From: Mesotoga infera
GTDB lineage: Bacteria > Thermotogota > Thermotogae > Petrotogales > Kosmotogaceae
Assembly (NCBI RefSeq): GCF_900157305.1
Contig: NZ_LS974202.1
Location: forward strand, 868,001-932,000
Length of the DNA: 64,000 nt
Reading direction: 5' to 3'
Of the stretch, positions 9,330-18,275 are shown one piece after another. The first letter of the stretch is position 1, and every line of letters starts with the position of its first letter. A model generated the notes under the pieces. It did no database searches. It had not been told where the DNA came from and saw nothing but the letters and a program-made list of their open reading frames with translations. The position numbers were made by a program, and so were the translations under genes.

Positions 9330-10180
9330 CTCAGCTCCCTGCCAGTCACCCCGATGAAAATCTCTTCGAGAGTCGCTTCTTTCGAATGTATAGTCTCGAC
9401 CGTTCCTTTTTCTATCAGGGAATTGAGTTTCGCTTTATCGGCTTCCTGAAGCAGCGAGAAACTCTCTTTCTTGACGCTTCCGTCGAGCCTGTATTCGACT
9501 TCGACCAGTTTTTGTCCGTATCGCAGCTTCAGGTTTCTCGGAGAATCGATGAGCGAAATTTCTCCGGCGACTATGAAAGCCACACGATCGCAGAGCTCTT
9601 CAGCTATATGCATGTTGTGGGTCGTGAGAAAGATGGTAACGCCCTCTTTCTTCTTTCGTCTGATTATTTCTTTGATCGTAGCCGAAGTGGTCGGATCCAG
9701 TCCCGAAACAGGCTCGTCGAGGAACCAGATCTTCGGTTTGTTTATCAGGGAGCGAGCAAATACCAGTCTCTGCTGCATACCTTTGGAGTACTCCCCGGCC
9801 CTTTTCGAAGCGGCCTCTTCGAGATCTACCATTCTCAGCAGTTCCATGGGATCTTCCGTTGGAACATCGTACATCTTCGCGAAATAGCCCAGGTTCTCCA
9901 GCCCCGTCAGTTTCCTGTACAGGTTTGGCTGCTCAAAAGAAACGCCTATCATATTATAGAAACTCGAATCGGGTTTGCCCGCATCCTTACTGGCTATCTT
10001 CACAGAGCCCTTCTGCAGAGGGAGCAACCCTGTCAAAACCTTCTGTGTGGTCGATTTACCCGCGCCGTTCGGACCCAGAAAACCGAAGATCTCTCCTTCC
10101 TTTATATTGAACGACACGTTTCTGACTGCATATCGTTCATCGTTCGTGTAAGAATGGTACAGTCCTTCAACTTCTATCAT
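9326..10180 (-). CDS. ABC exporter ATPase
   Basis: Encodes 284 residues, a single ABC domain: Walker A GPNGAGKST near residue 36, signature YSKGMQQRLVFARSL, Walker B IWFLDEPVSGLDP and H-loop TTHNM. Residues beyond about 215 form a small tail typical of CcmA/NatA-type exporters. The gene begins inside the end of the TetR gene (14-base overlap), so regulator and pump are one transcript. Confidence 0.92.
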   Translation of the reverse strand: MIEVEGLYHSYTNDERYAVRNVSFNIKEGEIFGFLGPNGAGKSTTQKVLTGLLPLQKGSVKIASKDAGKPDSSFYNMIGVSFEQPNLYRKLTGLENLGYFAKMYDVPTEDPMELLRMVDLEEAASKRAGEYSKGMQQRLVFARSLINKPKIWFLDEPVSGLDPTTSATIKEIIRRKKKEGVTIFLTTHNMHIAEELCDRVAFIVAGEISLIDSPRNLKLRYGQKLVEVEYRLDGSVKKESFSLLQEADKAKLNSLIEKGTVETIHSKEATLEEIFIGVTGRELR

Positions 10181-10802
10181 CTTGTTCTCTCCTCCTCATT
10201 CCATTTTCAAGAATATCGACCATCGAGTAAAACTTCTTTCTAGCCTCTTCCGTCAGATTGCTAGATGCCGTTTCTCTGACCGCATCGCCGAGTGCGAGCA
10301 AAAAGGCCGTAATCAGCCTGGCCGCCAGCGAAGGATCGACCCATGGGGCTATATCGCCCCTCTCTATGCCCTGTTTAACTAGACTTTCCATCAACCCGTC
10401 GCTTGATGGCCTATAGTCTTCGAAAACTTCTCTCATGAGAGCCGGATCGGCCATGAGTCTGTCCCCTATCCTCGATAGCCTCGGATTCTCCTCGGCCATT
10501 TCGATCGCCGCTTCAGCCATTAACCTGAGCGTCTGAAAGACACTCGCGTTCATGGCCGAGTTCATAACGGCCGATATCACCTTCATCTTTTTCTCATAAA
10601 GCAGATCTATCACGTACCTGAACAGATCCTTCTTGTCTTCAAAGTACTGATAAAAACTACCCTTGGGTATTGAAGACAGCCTGACTATCTCGTTAATTCG
10701 CGCCTCTCGGTAGTCGTTTCTTGAAAACTCGTCTATCGCCGCTTCGATGATCCTTTCTCTCTTCTCGAGCGGTAGATTGAAAAACGTCTCTTTTGGTATC
10801 AC
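10167..10802 (-). CDS. TetR family transcriptional regulator of the ABC-2 exporter
   Basis: Encodes 211 residues. The N-terminal helix-turn-helix is clear (RERIIEAAIDEFSRNDYREA, then SIPKGSFYQYFEDKKDLF). GTG at 10802 is chosen because AAGGAGGTG precedes it. Longer in-frame starts would run through the operator palindromes at 10816-10847, which is unlikely. It is the first gene of the exporter operon and probably represses it until a ligand binds. The C-terminal ligand domain has no recognisable subtype. Confidence 0.9.
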   Translation of the reverse strand: MIPKETFFNLPLEKRERIIEAAIDEFSRNDYREARINEIVRLSSIPKGSFYQYFEDKKDLFRYVIDLLYEKKMKVISAVMNSAMNASVFQTLRLMAEAAIEMAEENPRLSRIGDRLMADPALMREVFEDYRPSSDGLMESLVKQGIERGDIAPWVDPSLAARLITAFLLALGDAVRETASSNLTEEARKKFYSMVDILENGMRRREQDDRS

Positions 10803-10815
10803 AAACACCTCCTTC

Positions 10816-10847
10816 ATGACCATCTGGTCATATGACTTATCGGTCAT
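10816..10847. promoter_or_regulatory. Two abutting 16-bp operator-like palindromes
   Basis: ATGACCATCTGGTCAT (10816-10831) and ATGACTTATCGGTCAT (10832-10847) lie end to end directly upstream of the TetR ribosome site. Both have ATGAC...GTCAT arms. A third copy lies at 10882. Position and symmetry fit autoregulation by the TetR protein. Confidence 0.75.
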
Positions 10848-10881
10848 ATACTACACCGAAAGGAACGTGCAGTCAATGTAT

Positions 10882-10897
10882 ATGACCGATCAGTCAT
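10882..10897. promoter_or_regulatory. Third 16-bp operator-like palindrome
   Basis: ATGACCGATCAGTCAT has the same arms as the pair at 10816-10847 and is 50 bases (about five helical turns) from the second copy. It is probably the upstream member of a looped or cooperative operator for the TetR-controlled exporter promoter. Confidence 0.7.
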
Positions 10898-10961
10898 GTT
10901 AAGAGTGAATGAAGAAAAGAGCATATGGGTCCATTTCCGGACACGCAGCGCCAATGGCGAA

Positions 10962-10987
10962 CCGCCCTTCGTTCTTTCGAAGGACGG
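10962..10987 (-). terminator. Hairpin after the aldolase operon
   Basis: CCGCCCTTCG and CGAAGGACGG arms with a six-base loop (one mismatch) lie about 35 bases past the aldolase stop. The minus-strand tail is only weakly T-rich, so it may be a terminator or an RNA-stabilising hairpin. Confidence 0.5.
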
Positions 10988-11022
10988 CTCTTAATCCTAT
11001 CCCGGCTACCAGGCAAAGTTTA

Positions 11023-11868
11023 TCAGCATCTATTTTCGCTGCCGAGCAGTCTGATCTTCTCCTTAACAGTTTCCTTGATTTTCGGCGTCGAAAGCTGGAG
11101 GAGCTGTAGCTGGTCTTTCAGGTCCGGTCTGGTGATAAGGGTCTCTCTTATACTTTCGGTGAAGACAGTTTTGATCCTAGTGCCGATATTGATTTTGGAG
11201 AAGGCCGTTTTTGCGATATATCCTAGATCTTCATCGGAAACACCGCTAGACCCGTGAAGAACAAGCGGCACGGGAGCCACTCTAGAGAGAGTATCCACTA
11301 GGTCCAGATGGATCTTCGCTTCCTGTTTCTGCATGCCATGAACGGTCCCCACCGCCACGGCCAAAGCATCCACGCCCGTCCTTTCACAGAACATGACGAC
11401 ATCTGACGGGTCGGTGAGGATTTCTCTGGCGGCCTCCCCCTCTTCGCCCTTCGCGACCCTCCCGAGCTCCGCCTCCACCGAGACTCCGAAGGCCTTCGCG
11501 ACCTCTACTACGATTTTGCTGTTTGCTATGTTTTCTTCGACTGGAAGCATCGAACCATCGTACATGACAGAGGTGAAACCGGCATGCATAGACTTGAAGA
11601 TCAAGTCCATGCTGCTGGCGTGATCGAGATGGGCCACGACCGGGATGTCGACTTTATTGGCCACCTCTCGGATCAAAGCCGCTGCAAGAGTTGGTCCCCA
11701 ATGTTTCATGCAAGTGCCTGCCGCCATGAGTATTACAGGAGAGCGAACTTCTCGGGCGGCCTCGACTATCGCGGTCAGATCTTCGTAAAGGTGGAAGTTG
11801 AAACCCGGAACGGCGTAATTGTTTTTCTGTGCATCTTCAAGTACTTCTACAAGTGTGGCAAGTGGCAT
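11023..11868 (-). CDS. Class II ketose-bisphosphate aldolase (FbaA/KbaY/GatY family)
   Basis: Encodes 281 residues, the usual length for tagatose- or fructose-bisphosphate aldolase class II. Expected zinc ligands are present: HLDHASS near residue 80, VEAELG near 130, VGTVHG near 177 and VLHGSSG near 205. It cleaves a ketose-1,6-bisphosphate to dihydroxyacetone phosphate and an aldehyde phosphate. It is the last gene of the SorC-type operon, two bases after the FGGY kinase gene, consistent with a ketose being taken up, phosphorylated and split. Confidence 0.92.
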   Translation of the reverse strand: MPLATLVEVLEDAQKNNYAVPGFNFHLYEDLTAIVEAAREVRSPVILMAAGTCMKHWGPTLAAALIREVANKVDIPVVAHLDHASSMDLIFKSMHAGFTSVMYDGSMLPVEENIANSKIVVEVAKAFGVSVEAELGRVAKGEEGEAAREILTDPSDVVMFCERTGVDALAVAVGTVHGMQKQEAKIHLDLVDTLSRVAPVPLVLHGSSGVSDEDLGYIAKTAFSKINIGTRIKTVFTESIRETLITRPDLKDQLQLLQLSTPKIKETVKEKIRLLGSENRC

Positions 11869-11870
11869 TT

Positions 11871-13328
11871 CTACCCCTCCTGGAATTTTATCTTTCTTTC
11901 TCTTTCTATCGTTGAGTATCTGCTTGAGTTCCTGTTGAATATCTCCATTAGTCTGGCGATGATGTTATTATCGACTTCCGTCTTTAACGGCCTCAGGTTT
12001 TCTATACATCTATCTACGGTCTGAACATCTCCAACACCGCTGGCAGCCGCGAGGGCTCCACCAAGAGCCGTCAATTCGCTCGTGGGCAGAACCAAGATCT
12101 CTCTTTCCAGAAGAGAAGCTTTGTATTTCATCAGCAGGCCGTTCAGACTCCCGCCTCCGCCACAGATAATTGGCAGCTTTTTTCCGGTTATCTTCTCGAG
12201 ATTATCGACTATCAACTTGCTGGAAGAAGCGAGATAGATATACGCAGACTGGATAAGCTGCTCTCGGGTGAACGTAATGGGCATTTCGAGAATGGTGATG
12301 CCGTGCATGCCCTCCCCCACACTAAGGTCACCGTTCACGAGAAAGAGCGGTTCAAAATTCCAGATTTTGCTCTTCTCGATCTCCGAGTTCAGTTTTTCAT
12401 AACTTTCTATGCTGGCCTGAAGACCGGTGAGATTCATTAAAGACTGGAGGAGTTTCCCATAATAGCGTAGGTTGCTTTCTATATAATATTGGGAATCTTC
12501 GAAGGCTACCCCGACGGTCCCGCCCGACATGAAGGGAGTATCGAAGACGAGGTTTCGATCGCCGGTCTTTATAACGGCCGCAACTACCGAAGCCGAACCC
12601 ATAGAATCGAAGAGAAACTCCTCTCCTCTGGCGAATACCCTGGCCGCAAAGAGGCCGGTTATGTGATCGTGTCCGGCGCTCACTATCGGGACACCGTCCT
12701 GAGTGAACCCTATAGGTCGGCCGGTATAGATCAACTCGCCCATTCTCTCAGGAGATTCTCCGATATACTCTAGCAGCGGAGAGTTCCAGCAGCGCCTGTG
12801 TATGTCTATCATGAAGGAACGGCAGGCCAGGCTCATATCCCAGGTCGGCCTTGCACCGAGTGAGTAAGCGAAATAAGAGGCCACCGGAAGCCAGTGTTCG
12901 ACGACGTTGGGCGGCAGTGTTTCTCTCTGGAAGAGGATCTTGTAGATGGAGAAGGTGTATTCGTTCTCCACGCCAGTGATTCTGTAAGGGGAAAAACTAT
13001 CGACGGCCGTTCTGTGTTTTTCCCAAATCGACCTTGTCGCGCTGTCGTACCACATAAGGGGATCTGAAAGCGCTTTCCCTTTATACACAGGAACAACCGT
13101 CTCGCCTATGCTGGAGAAGGCTATACCGCCCAGTGAGTATTTACCGGATGCTCCGGATATGAATTTATCTACAAAAGAGTGTGTCGCCTCGAGGTCGAGA
13201 TAATCCGCTCCCGCAATCCTCTTTTTTGGAGTCTCCTCGTGCATCACTTCGAGAATTTTTCCGTTCGACCCCAGCACCAGACATTTCATGTTGGTGGTGC
13301 CTATATCTATTCCTAGATATGCCTTCAT
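11871..13328 (-). CDS. FGGY family carbohydrate kinase
   Basis: Encodes 485 residues with the FGGY fold: N-terminal phosphate-binding AYLGIDIGTTNMKCLVLG, a middle segment VPIVSAGHDHITGLFAARV, and the C-terminal nucleotide site IICGGGGSLNGLLMKYK. It transfers phosphate from ATP to an open-chain sugar or sugar alcohol. Its start overlaps the end of the PfkB-type gene. Two kinases plus an aldolase suggest that it makes the first phosphorylation and the PfkB protein the second, but the substrate is not evident. Confidence 0.9.
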   Translation of the reverse strand: MKAYLGIDIGTTNMKCLVLGSNGKILEVMHEETPKKRIAGADYLDLEATHSFVDKFISGASGKYSLGGIAFSSIGETVVPVYKGKALSDPLMWYDSATRSIWEKHRTAVDSFSPYRITGVENEYTFSIYKILFQRETLPPNVVEHWLPVASYFAYSLGARPTWDMSLACRSFMIDIHRRCWNSPLLEYIGESPERMGELIYTGRPIGFTQDGVPIVSAGHDHITGLFAARVFARGEEFLFDSMGSASVVAAVIKTGDRNLVFDTPFMSGGTVGVAFEDSQYYIESNLRYYGKLLQSLMNLTGLQASIESYEKLNSEIEKSKIWNFEPLFLVNGDLSVGEGMHGITILEMPITFTREQLIQSAYIYLASSSKLIVDNLEKITGKKLPIICGGGGSLNGLLMKYKASLLEREILVLPTSELTALGGALAAASGVGDVQTVDRCIENLRPLKTEVDNNIIARLMEIFNRNSSRYSTIERERKIKFQEG

Positions 13329-14284
13329 AATTCCACTTCCGAAACCACAACATCTTCGATTACTCTCTCAATATCGGAGCGCTCGAATATGGCCGCGCCG
13401 TAATGCAGCGTGTTGGCCGCACCGCAGGCTGTCGCAATCTTCAGGGCCTCCCTTTTTGAGACCAGTCTTTCTTGACCGTAGATCAGCCCGGCGAAGAAAG
13501 AATCACCCGAGCCGACGGAAAAATCTGAAAAGACCTTCGTCGAAACGGCCTGAAGCTTTTCGGTATCTGAAAGCCAGACGCTTCCATATTTTCCGTTGGT
13601 TATTAATAGATCTTTGATCGAAAAGCTCCTCCTGAATTCCTCCATGCTCTTCAAATCGCCTTTCTCGATTCCGAATGCCACTTTGAGCTCGTCGGCGTTT
13701 ATCTTGAGAAGTTCTGGCGACAGTGCGACGATTTTGGAGAGCCACTCTCCGGCGATATCTATCTTGAGCGTACAACCACTGTTACGGGCCGCTACCACCA
13801 GATCTATCATCTCCCCATTTTCAAATCCCCGTGGCGCACTTCCCGAAATAACCAGGTCCACTCCTGACCCGATCCTCTCTTTGAAATACTCTATGAAGGC
13901 TCTGACCTCTCCGGCCTTCATCACAGGTCCCGGCTCGTTGATCATGAGCATCCTGTTCTCGTATTCATAGACCAGGGCCGTATTGATTCGATTACTGTCT
14001 TCGATCCAGAAATTGTCGGTCTTGATGCCCAGATCTTTGCATTCCTTTTCTATTATTTCGCCGACCTGACCACCAAGAATATTTATACAGAAATAATCCT
14101 CGAAACCAAAAACCCTCGAAAGAACCCGGGCGATGTTGAGACCCTTGCCATCGACGAGCGAAACCACCTCGTCCCCCCTCACAACGTTCGGAATCTTCGG
14201 CGGCTTTTTGAGAATAACCCAGTGATCGTAACAGGGATTCAAATTTAAGATACAGGTATTGATGTTATTCTCCCCCTTCGTCAT
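13325..14284 (-). CDS. PfkB family kinase (1-phosphofructokinase / tagatose-6-phosphate kinase type)
   Basis: Encodes 319 residues if started at ATG 14284. The pattern CILNLNPCYDHWV matches the N-terminus of FruK/LacC kinases, followed by DGKGLNIARVL and the catalytic GSGDSFFAGLIYG near residue 255. It probably makes a ketose-1,6-bisphosphate for the aldolase downstream. The start is uncertain: the best ribosome site, GGGGGAG, lies inside this frame and points at an ATC codon (14263-14261) where family members usually begin. The gene overlaps the SorC regulator end. Confidence 0.88.
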   Translation of the reverse strand: MTKGENNINTCILNLNPCYDHWVILKKPPKIPNVVRGDEVVSLVDGKGLNIARVLSRVFGFEDYFCINILGGQVGEIIEKECKDLGIKTDNFWIEDSNRINTALVYEYENRMLMINEPGPVMKAGEVRAFIEYFKERIGSGVDLVISGSAPRGFENGEMIDLVVAARNSGCTLKIDIAGEWLSKIVALSPELLKINADELKVAFGIEKGDLKSMEEFRRSFSIKDLLITNGKYGSVWLSDTEKLQAVSTKVFSDFSVGSGDSFFAGLIYGQERLVSKREALKIATACGAANTLHYGAAIFERSDIERVIEDVVVSEVEL

Positions 14285-15233
14285 ACAAAACATATTCCTT
14301 GACAAACCTGGCCGTGAATTCGTCGGTGATAAGAGTATCGATCAAACCTCCCCTCAACGCCCCGACTATGCCGTCGACTTTGTGGTGACCGGCCGCGACT
14401 ATTACTCTTTCTCCGGCCTTCAGGTACTGTTCAAAACCGAGATTTATGCAGTTCGCGAGTATGTTTTTCTCGAACATCTTGCCGTTTATATCGAAGTAAT
14501 GGGTAAGTACATCCCCGACGACGCTTCTCTTCTCCAGTTCGTCGGCGTAGCTCACGTCAAGAAGATTCTCTCTGAACAGCGGAGAACGGGCTATGGAATA
14601 GCCAACGCTACAGATTATCACATCTAAGTGTTCCCAGAGTTTTTGAATATTGATGTACTCTAGAGATTGCTTCGTGTTCTCCAGTTGTTGGGCATTCTCC
14701 AGAATGAACGGAAGGTACATCGGCACGGCTCTGGCCGATATCCTGTTGGCGAAGTTCTGTACTATATGGTTTATATTGAACCTTTTATCTGCCAGTCTCG
14801 CCGTTCCACCGGATAGGGGAATTATCTGCCACTTTGGTCGCTCCAATCTTTCCACCGTCTCTGCAACAGTGAAAATGGTGTTGCCCCACCCAAGGCCGAT
14901 ATTCATCTCTCTTTCCGGCAGAGTTCCTAGGTATTTCGTGACTTCCCTTCCGAGCGCTTTCAGCACGGTCTTCTCGTTACGCGCCCCACGGGCTATGAAA
15001 AGCCTCTTGAGTCCGAATCTGGAAGTGAAGAAGGCTTCGTACTCCTTTACAATGGACGACTTTATGGAAGGTGGTTCTATTTCGATACGGACGATACCCC
15101 TCTCTTCGGCCATTTTTAGATATTTGCTTATCTGAACTCTCGACACGCCGTATTTTAGGGCAATGTCCTTTTGGAGCATATGCCTCACGTAGTAATCGCT
15201 CGCAACTTCGAACAGCAACTCGTCACTTATCAT
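14265..15233 (-). CDS. SorC/DeoR-like sugar-binding transcriptional regulator
   Basis: Encodes 322 residues. An N-terminal helix-turn-helix (KDIALKYGVSRVQISKYLKM near residues 20-40) is followed by a sugar-phosphate-binding domain (IGLGWGNTIFTVAETVERL, VPLSGGTARL-like stretch, and VIVAAGHHKVDGIVGALRGG near the end), the SorC/CggR arrangement. It lies between the permease genes and the kinases, and probably controls the surrounding sugar operon by sensing a phosphorylated intermediate. Confidence 0.9.
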   Translation of the reverse strand: MISDELLFEVASDYYVRHMLQKDIALKYGVSRVQISKYLKMAEERGIVRIEIEPPSIKSSIVKEYEAFFTSRFGLKRLFIARGARNEKTVLKALGREVTKYLGTLPEREMNIGLGWGNTIFTVAETVERLERPKWQIIPLSGGTARLADKRFNINHIVQNFANRISARAVPMYLPFILENAQQLENTKQSLEYINIQKLWEHLDVIICSVGYSIARSPLFRENLLDVSYADELEKRSVVGDVLTHYFDINGKMFEKNILANCINLGFEQYLKAGERVIVAAGHHKVDGIVGALRGGLIDTLITDEFTARFVKEYVLYDEGGE

Positions 15234-15236
15234 CTT

Positions 15237-16073
15237 TTACTCCTTCACCGAGCCGCTAACCAGTCCGGCAATGAAGAACTTTTGAAGTATCATAAATATT
15301 ATAAGCGGTGGCAGTGTCGCGAGAATCGAACCGGCGAAGAGCGGTCCCCACCTGGTCTGGTACTGCCCCACAAAAAGCTGGAGGAAGGTGGGAATCGTCT
15401 GTTTCGCTTTACTGGTCAGTATGGACATCGAGTAAAGCAATTCGCTCCAGGAAAAGAGAAAAGCATATACACCCACGGCGGCGATACCGGGTAAGGTTAT
15501 GGGCAGAATCACCTTTCTGAAGGCCTGTCCGAAGCTGCACCCGTCTATCCTGGCCGCCTCTTCGAGCGATTTTGGAATTGAAAGGAAAAAGGTTCGCATG
15601 AACACGATCGAAATCGGTGTAGTAAATGGCAGATACGACAGGATCAGGCCCGTGTAAGTGTTTATAAGCCCAGTGGCGTTTAGCGCTTTAAAGATCGGCA
15701 ACAGGAAGACCACCTGCGGGAACATCTGGAATATAAGTACACCTGTCAGAAGCGTCCTCTTCCATTTGAACTCGTATCTTGCAAAAGCGTAAGCAGGAAA
15801 AAGCCCTATGAGTATGGAGAAAAACATCGTTCCGCTACCTACGATAACGCTGTTCTTAAAGTAAGACCAGAAATTCATGCTGGAGATCTTCTCGAAATGC
15901 TCACTCGTGGGTTCGAAAATGAAGTACTTTATTGGATAGGCGTAGATATCCGGATAGGTTTTTAAGGCAGTTAGAACCAGCCACAAGAAAGGAAAGGCGA
16001 TTACCACCGAGATCAGTATCAACAGTATGTACGTGATAGTCTTTTTGAGTTTTCTCTTCTGACTCCTCGTCAT
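15237..16073 (-). CDS. Carbohydrate ABC transporter permease (MalG type)
   Basis: Encodes 278 residues with six membrane segments. The EAA loop LEEAARIDGCSFGQAFRKVILP near residues 165-190 contacts the ATPase. It pairs with the MalF-type permease just upstream (four-base overlap). No ATPase gene is in this operon, so a shared MsmK/MalK-like ATPase elsewhere is likely. Confidence 0.93.
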   Translation of the reverse strand: MTRSQKRKLKKTITYILLILISVVIAFPFLWLVLTALKTYPDIYAYPIKYFIFEPTSEHFEKISSMNFWSYFKNSVIVGSGTMFFSILIGLFPAYAFARYEFKWKRTLLTGVLIFQMFPQVVFLLPIFKALNATGLINTYTGLILSYLPFTTPISIVFMRTFFLSIPKSLEEAARIDGCSFGQAFRKVILPITLPGIAAVGVYAFLFSWSELLYSMSILTSKAKQTIPTFLQLFVGQYQTRWGPLFAGSILATLPPLIIFMILQKFFIAGLVSGSVKE

Positions 16074-16936
16074 CTGGCTTCCTCCCTCGCAATACTTCTG
16101 AGGAACAGAAAGGCGATGAAGAAGATTATCACGAACAACACGTTGGAAAGAGAGGCCGCTTTGTTGAATTCCATGAACTTGAAACCCAATTTATAGATGT
16201 AAGTTACGATAGTCTCTGTTCCGTACCCCGGTCCACCTCCGGTCATGGTGTAGATAAGGGGGAAGTAATTAATCGTCCAGATTGTAGTCAGCATGAGAGT
16301 TGTCATAATAACCGGTTTCAACTGAGGAATGGTTATCTTCCAGAATCTCTTGAAGGAATTGGCCCCGTCGATTTCGGCTGCTTCGTATAGATCGATAGGT
16401 ATCGTTTGAAGACCTGCCAGGAAGAACATGCCCGAAAGGCAGAAGCCCTTCCATATGTTGGCAATAATAACGGAGAGCATCGCCATATTCTCCGTAGCGA
16501 GCCAGGGTATATAGTCTCTTATTATATGCATCTTAACCAGAACATCGTTCAGTACGCCGTACATATCGTTGTACATCCACTTCCACATGACCCCTGCTAC
16601 TATGTCGAGCACGGCCCATGGGAGTATGAGTATGATGCTTCTGAAAATTATCTGCCCCTTCGTGGATTCGTTGAGCAAAAGCGCTACAAACAGTCCGAGA
16701 AGGAGCTGGCCGCTAACGCTTCCCACAACCCACACGATCGTATTTAAAAGCGTTCTGCCAACCACCGGATCGGTAAAGTTATCTATGTAGTTTTGCAGAG
16801 TCAAGTTTCCATTTTTATCGGTAAAACTGTTGAAAAGGTTCGATCCAAGCAGAAAGACAAAGAGTAAAACGGTCAAAATAACATACGGTAAAACCATCTT
16901 GAGAGCAGACCTTTCTTCTCTGTTCAATGTACTCAT
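16070..16936 (-). CDS. Carbohydrate ABC transporter permease (MalF type)
   Basis: Encodes 288 residues, six membrane segments, with the EAA loop LYEAAEIDGANSFKRFWKIT near residue 185. It forms the channel with the MalG-type partner. It lies 73 bases after the binding-protein stop, and a GC-rich hairpin sits in that gap. Confidence 0.93.
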   Translation of the reverse strand: MSTLNREERSALKMVLPYVILTVLLFVFLLGSNLFNSFTDKNGNLTLQNYIDNFTDPVVGRTLLNTIVWVVGSVSGQLLLGLFVALLLNESTKGQIIFRSIILILPWAVLDIVAGVMWKWMYNDMYGVLNDVLVKMHIIRDYIPWLATENMAMLSVIIANIWKGFCLSGMFFLAGLQTIPIDLYEAAEIDGANSFKRFWKITIPQLKPVIMTTLMLTTIWTINYFPLIYTMTGGGPGYGTETIVTYIYKLGFKFMEFNKAASLSNVLFVIIFFIAFLFLRSIAREEAR

Positions 16937-16972
16937 TTGTCTTCAGCCCTTTCCTCTTCGAGAATTATAAAG

Positions 16973-16996
16973 GGGGCGGGCGACCGCTCCCGCCCC
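16973..16996 (-). other. Intercistronic GC-rich hairpin after the binding-protein gene
   Basis: GGGGCGGG and its complement form an eight-base stem with an eight-base loop, 14 bases past the binding-protein stop. On the minus strand CTTTATAATT follows. Such hairpins usually protect the upstream mRNA or partly terminate, so that more binding protein than permease is made. Confidence 0.65.
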
Positions 16997-17009
16997 GAAA
17001 GATAGTGTA

Positions 17010-18251
17010 TCACTTTGCAAGAATTGCATTTACATTTGCTTCTGCTGTCTTTATAGCTTCTTCTGGTGTTGCTTTACCAAGCAGGACATTCTGGATCATG
17101 ATCTGGATCTGTTCAGATATCTGCGGATACTGTGGAATAGGAGGTCTGGAAACAGCGAAGGGGAAAGTTTCGAAAATTACCTGCCATTTGGGATCTTGCA
17201 GCACGGGTGAAGCGTAGCAAACGTCTTTTCTGGTTGGCATCGGACCGCCCTTGGCCTCGATCCAGGTCATCCAGGTCTCGAAGCTGGTCAGATACTTGGC
17301 CAGTTCCCATGCGCTTTCTTTGTTCTTGCTCGCCGATGGAATAACTAGCGCCCAGCCACCGAGAACGCTGGCCGGAGTGGAACCGTAAGGATGGAGTGAA
17401 ACGGTGTAGTTATTCACTATCGCCGGATTGGCAGTCTCGATAAGAGGGAAGGACCACGGTCCACCGATAGCCATGGCTACCCTGTTCTGCGCCATCATGT
17501 TCCTATAGTCGTCTTCGTTGTAGGTAATTGCGTTCGGGCTAACACCATAGGTAAGAGCGAGATCGGTGTAGAATTTAAGCGCTCTTAGGCCTTCGGGAGT
17601 ATTGAAAGCCGCCGCCGAATAATCGTCCGTCAGCAGCTGACCGCCGGCGCCGTACAGAAAGATGATAAATGCGAGAGAGGTGTGTTCCGTCTTGGTTCCA
17701 CTCACGCCGTAACCGTAAACTCTCTTGCTCGCGTCTGTGAGTTTCGTGGCCTGGTAAACCAGTTCCTCCCAGGTCTTCGGGGGATCGTTTCTATCTAGTC
17801 CGGCCGCGTCGAACATAGTCTGGTTGTAAAGGAGGAGTCTGCAATCGGTGTACCACGGAAGACCGTACCTTTCACCTTTGTAGGTAACTGTCGGCCAGAG
17901 GTTCGGCCATATCTGTTCGACTCCGTCCCAGGAATCCAGGAGAGCTCCCATCGGTTCGAGCCAGCCTTTTTCTGCGAAGGTCGGTACCCAGCCGCCAAGG
18001 TCTGCAAAGGCCAGATCGGGTCCCTGCCCCGCCTGAAGGGCTGTGAGAAGTTTGTCGTAGTAAATATCGAAACCGAAAAGCTGCACCTCCACCTTCTTAC
18101 CTGTTTCTTTCTCGAATTTACTGATAATCATATCCCAGGTTTCATCGAGTTCCGCGACCTGCCCACCTATCCAGATATTGATCGTCTGAGATACACCGGT
18201 GATCGCAAGAACGACGAGCATAAAAAGAACCAATAGCGAAGATCTGCGCAT
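17010..18251 (-). CDS. Carbohydrate ABC transporter substrate-binding protein (MalE/UgpB type)
   Basis: Encodes 413 residues. A signal peptide (LLVLFMLVVLAITGVSQ) leads into a type-1 extracellular solute-binding protein: TINIWIGGQVAELDETWDMI, DLAFADLGGWVPTFAEKGWL and MAIGGPWSFPLI. GGGAGG precedes the ATG. It is the first gene of an operon with two permeases, SorC regulator, two kinases and an aldolase. Ligand unknown; probably a ketose, polyol or oligosaccharide. Confidence 0.93.
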   Translation of the reverse strand: MRRSSLLVLFMLVVLAITGVSQTINIWIGGQVAELDETWDMIISKFEKETGKKVEVQLFGFDIYYDKLLTALQAGQGPDLAFADLGGWVPTFAEKGWLEPMGALLDSWDGVEQIWPNLWPTVTYKGERYGLPWYTDCRLLLYNQTMFDAAGLDRNDPPKTWEELVYQATKLTDASKRVYGYGVSGTKTEHTSLAFIIFLYGAGGQLLTDDYSAAAFNTPEGLRALKFYTDLALTYGVSPNAITYNEDDYRNMMAQNRVAMAIGGPWSFPLIETANPAIVNNYTVSLHPYGSTPASVLGGWALVIPSASKNKESAWELAKYLTSFETWMTWIEAKGGPMPTRKDVCYASPVLQDPKWQVIFETFPFAVSRPPIPQYPQISEQIQIMIQNVLLGKATPEEAIKTAEANVNAILAK

Positions 18252-18275
18252 ACTAAAACCTCCCTTTTTCGGTAA

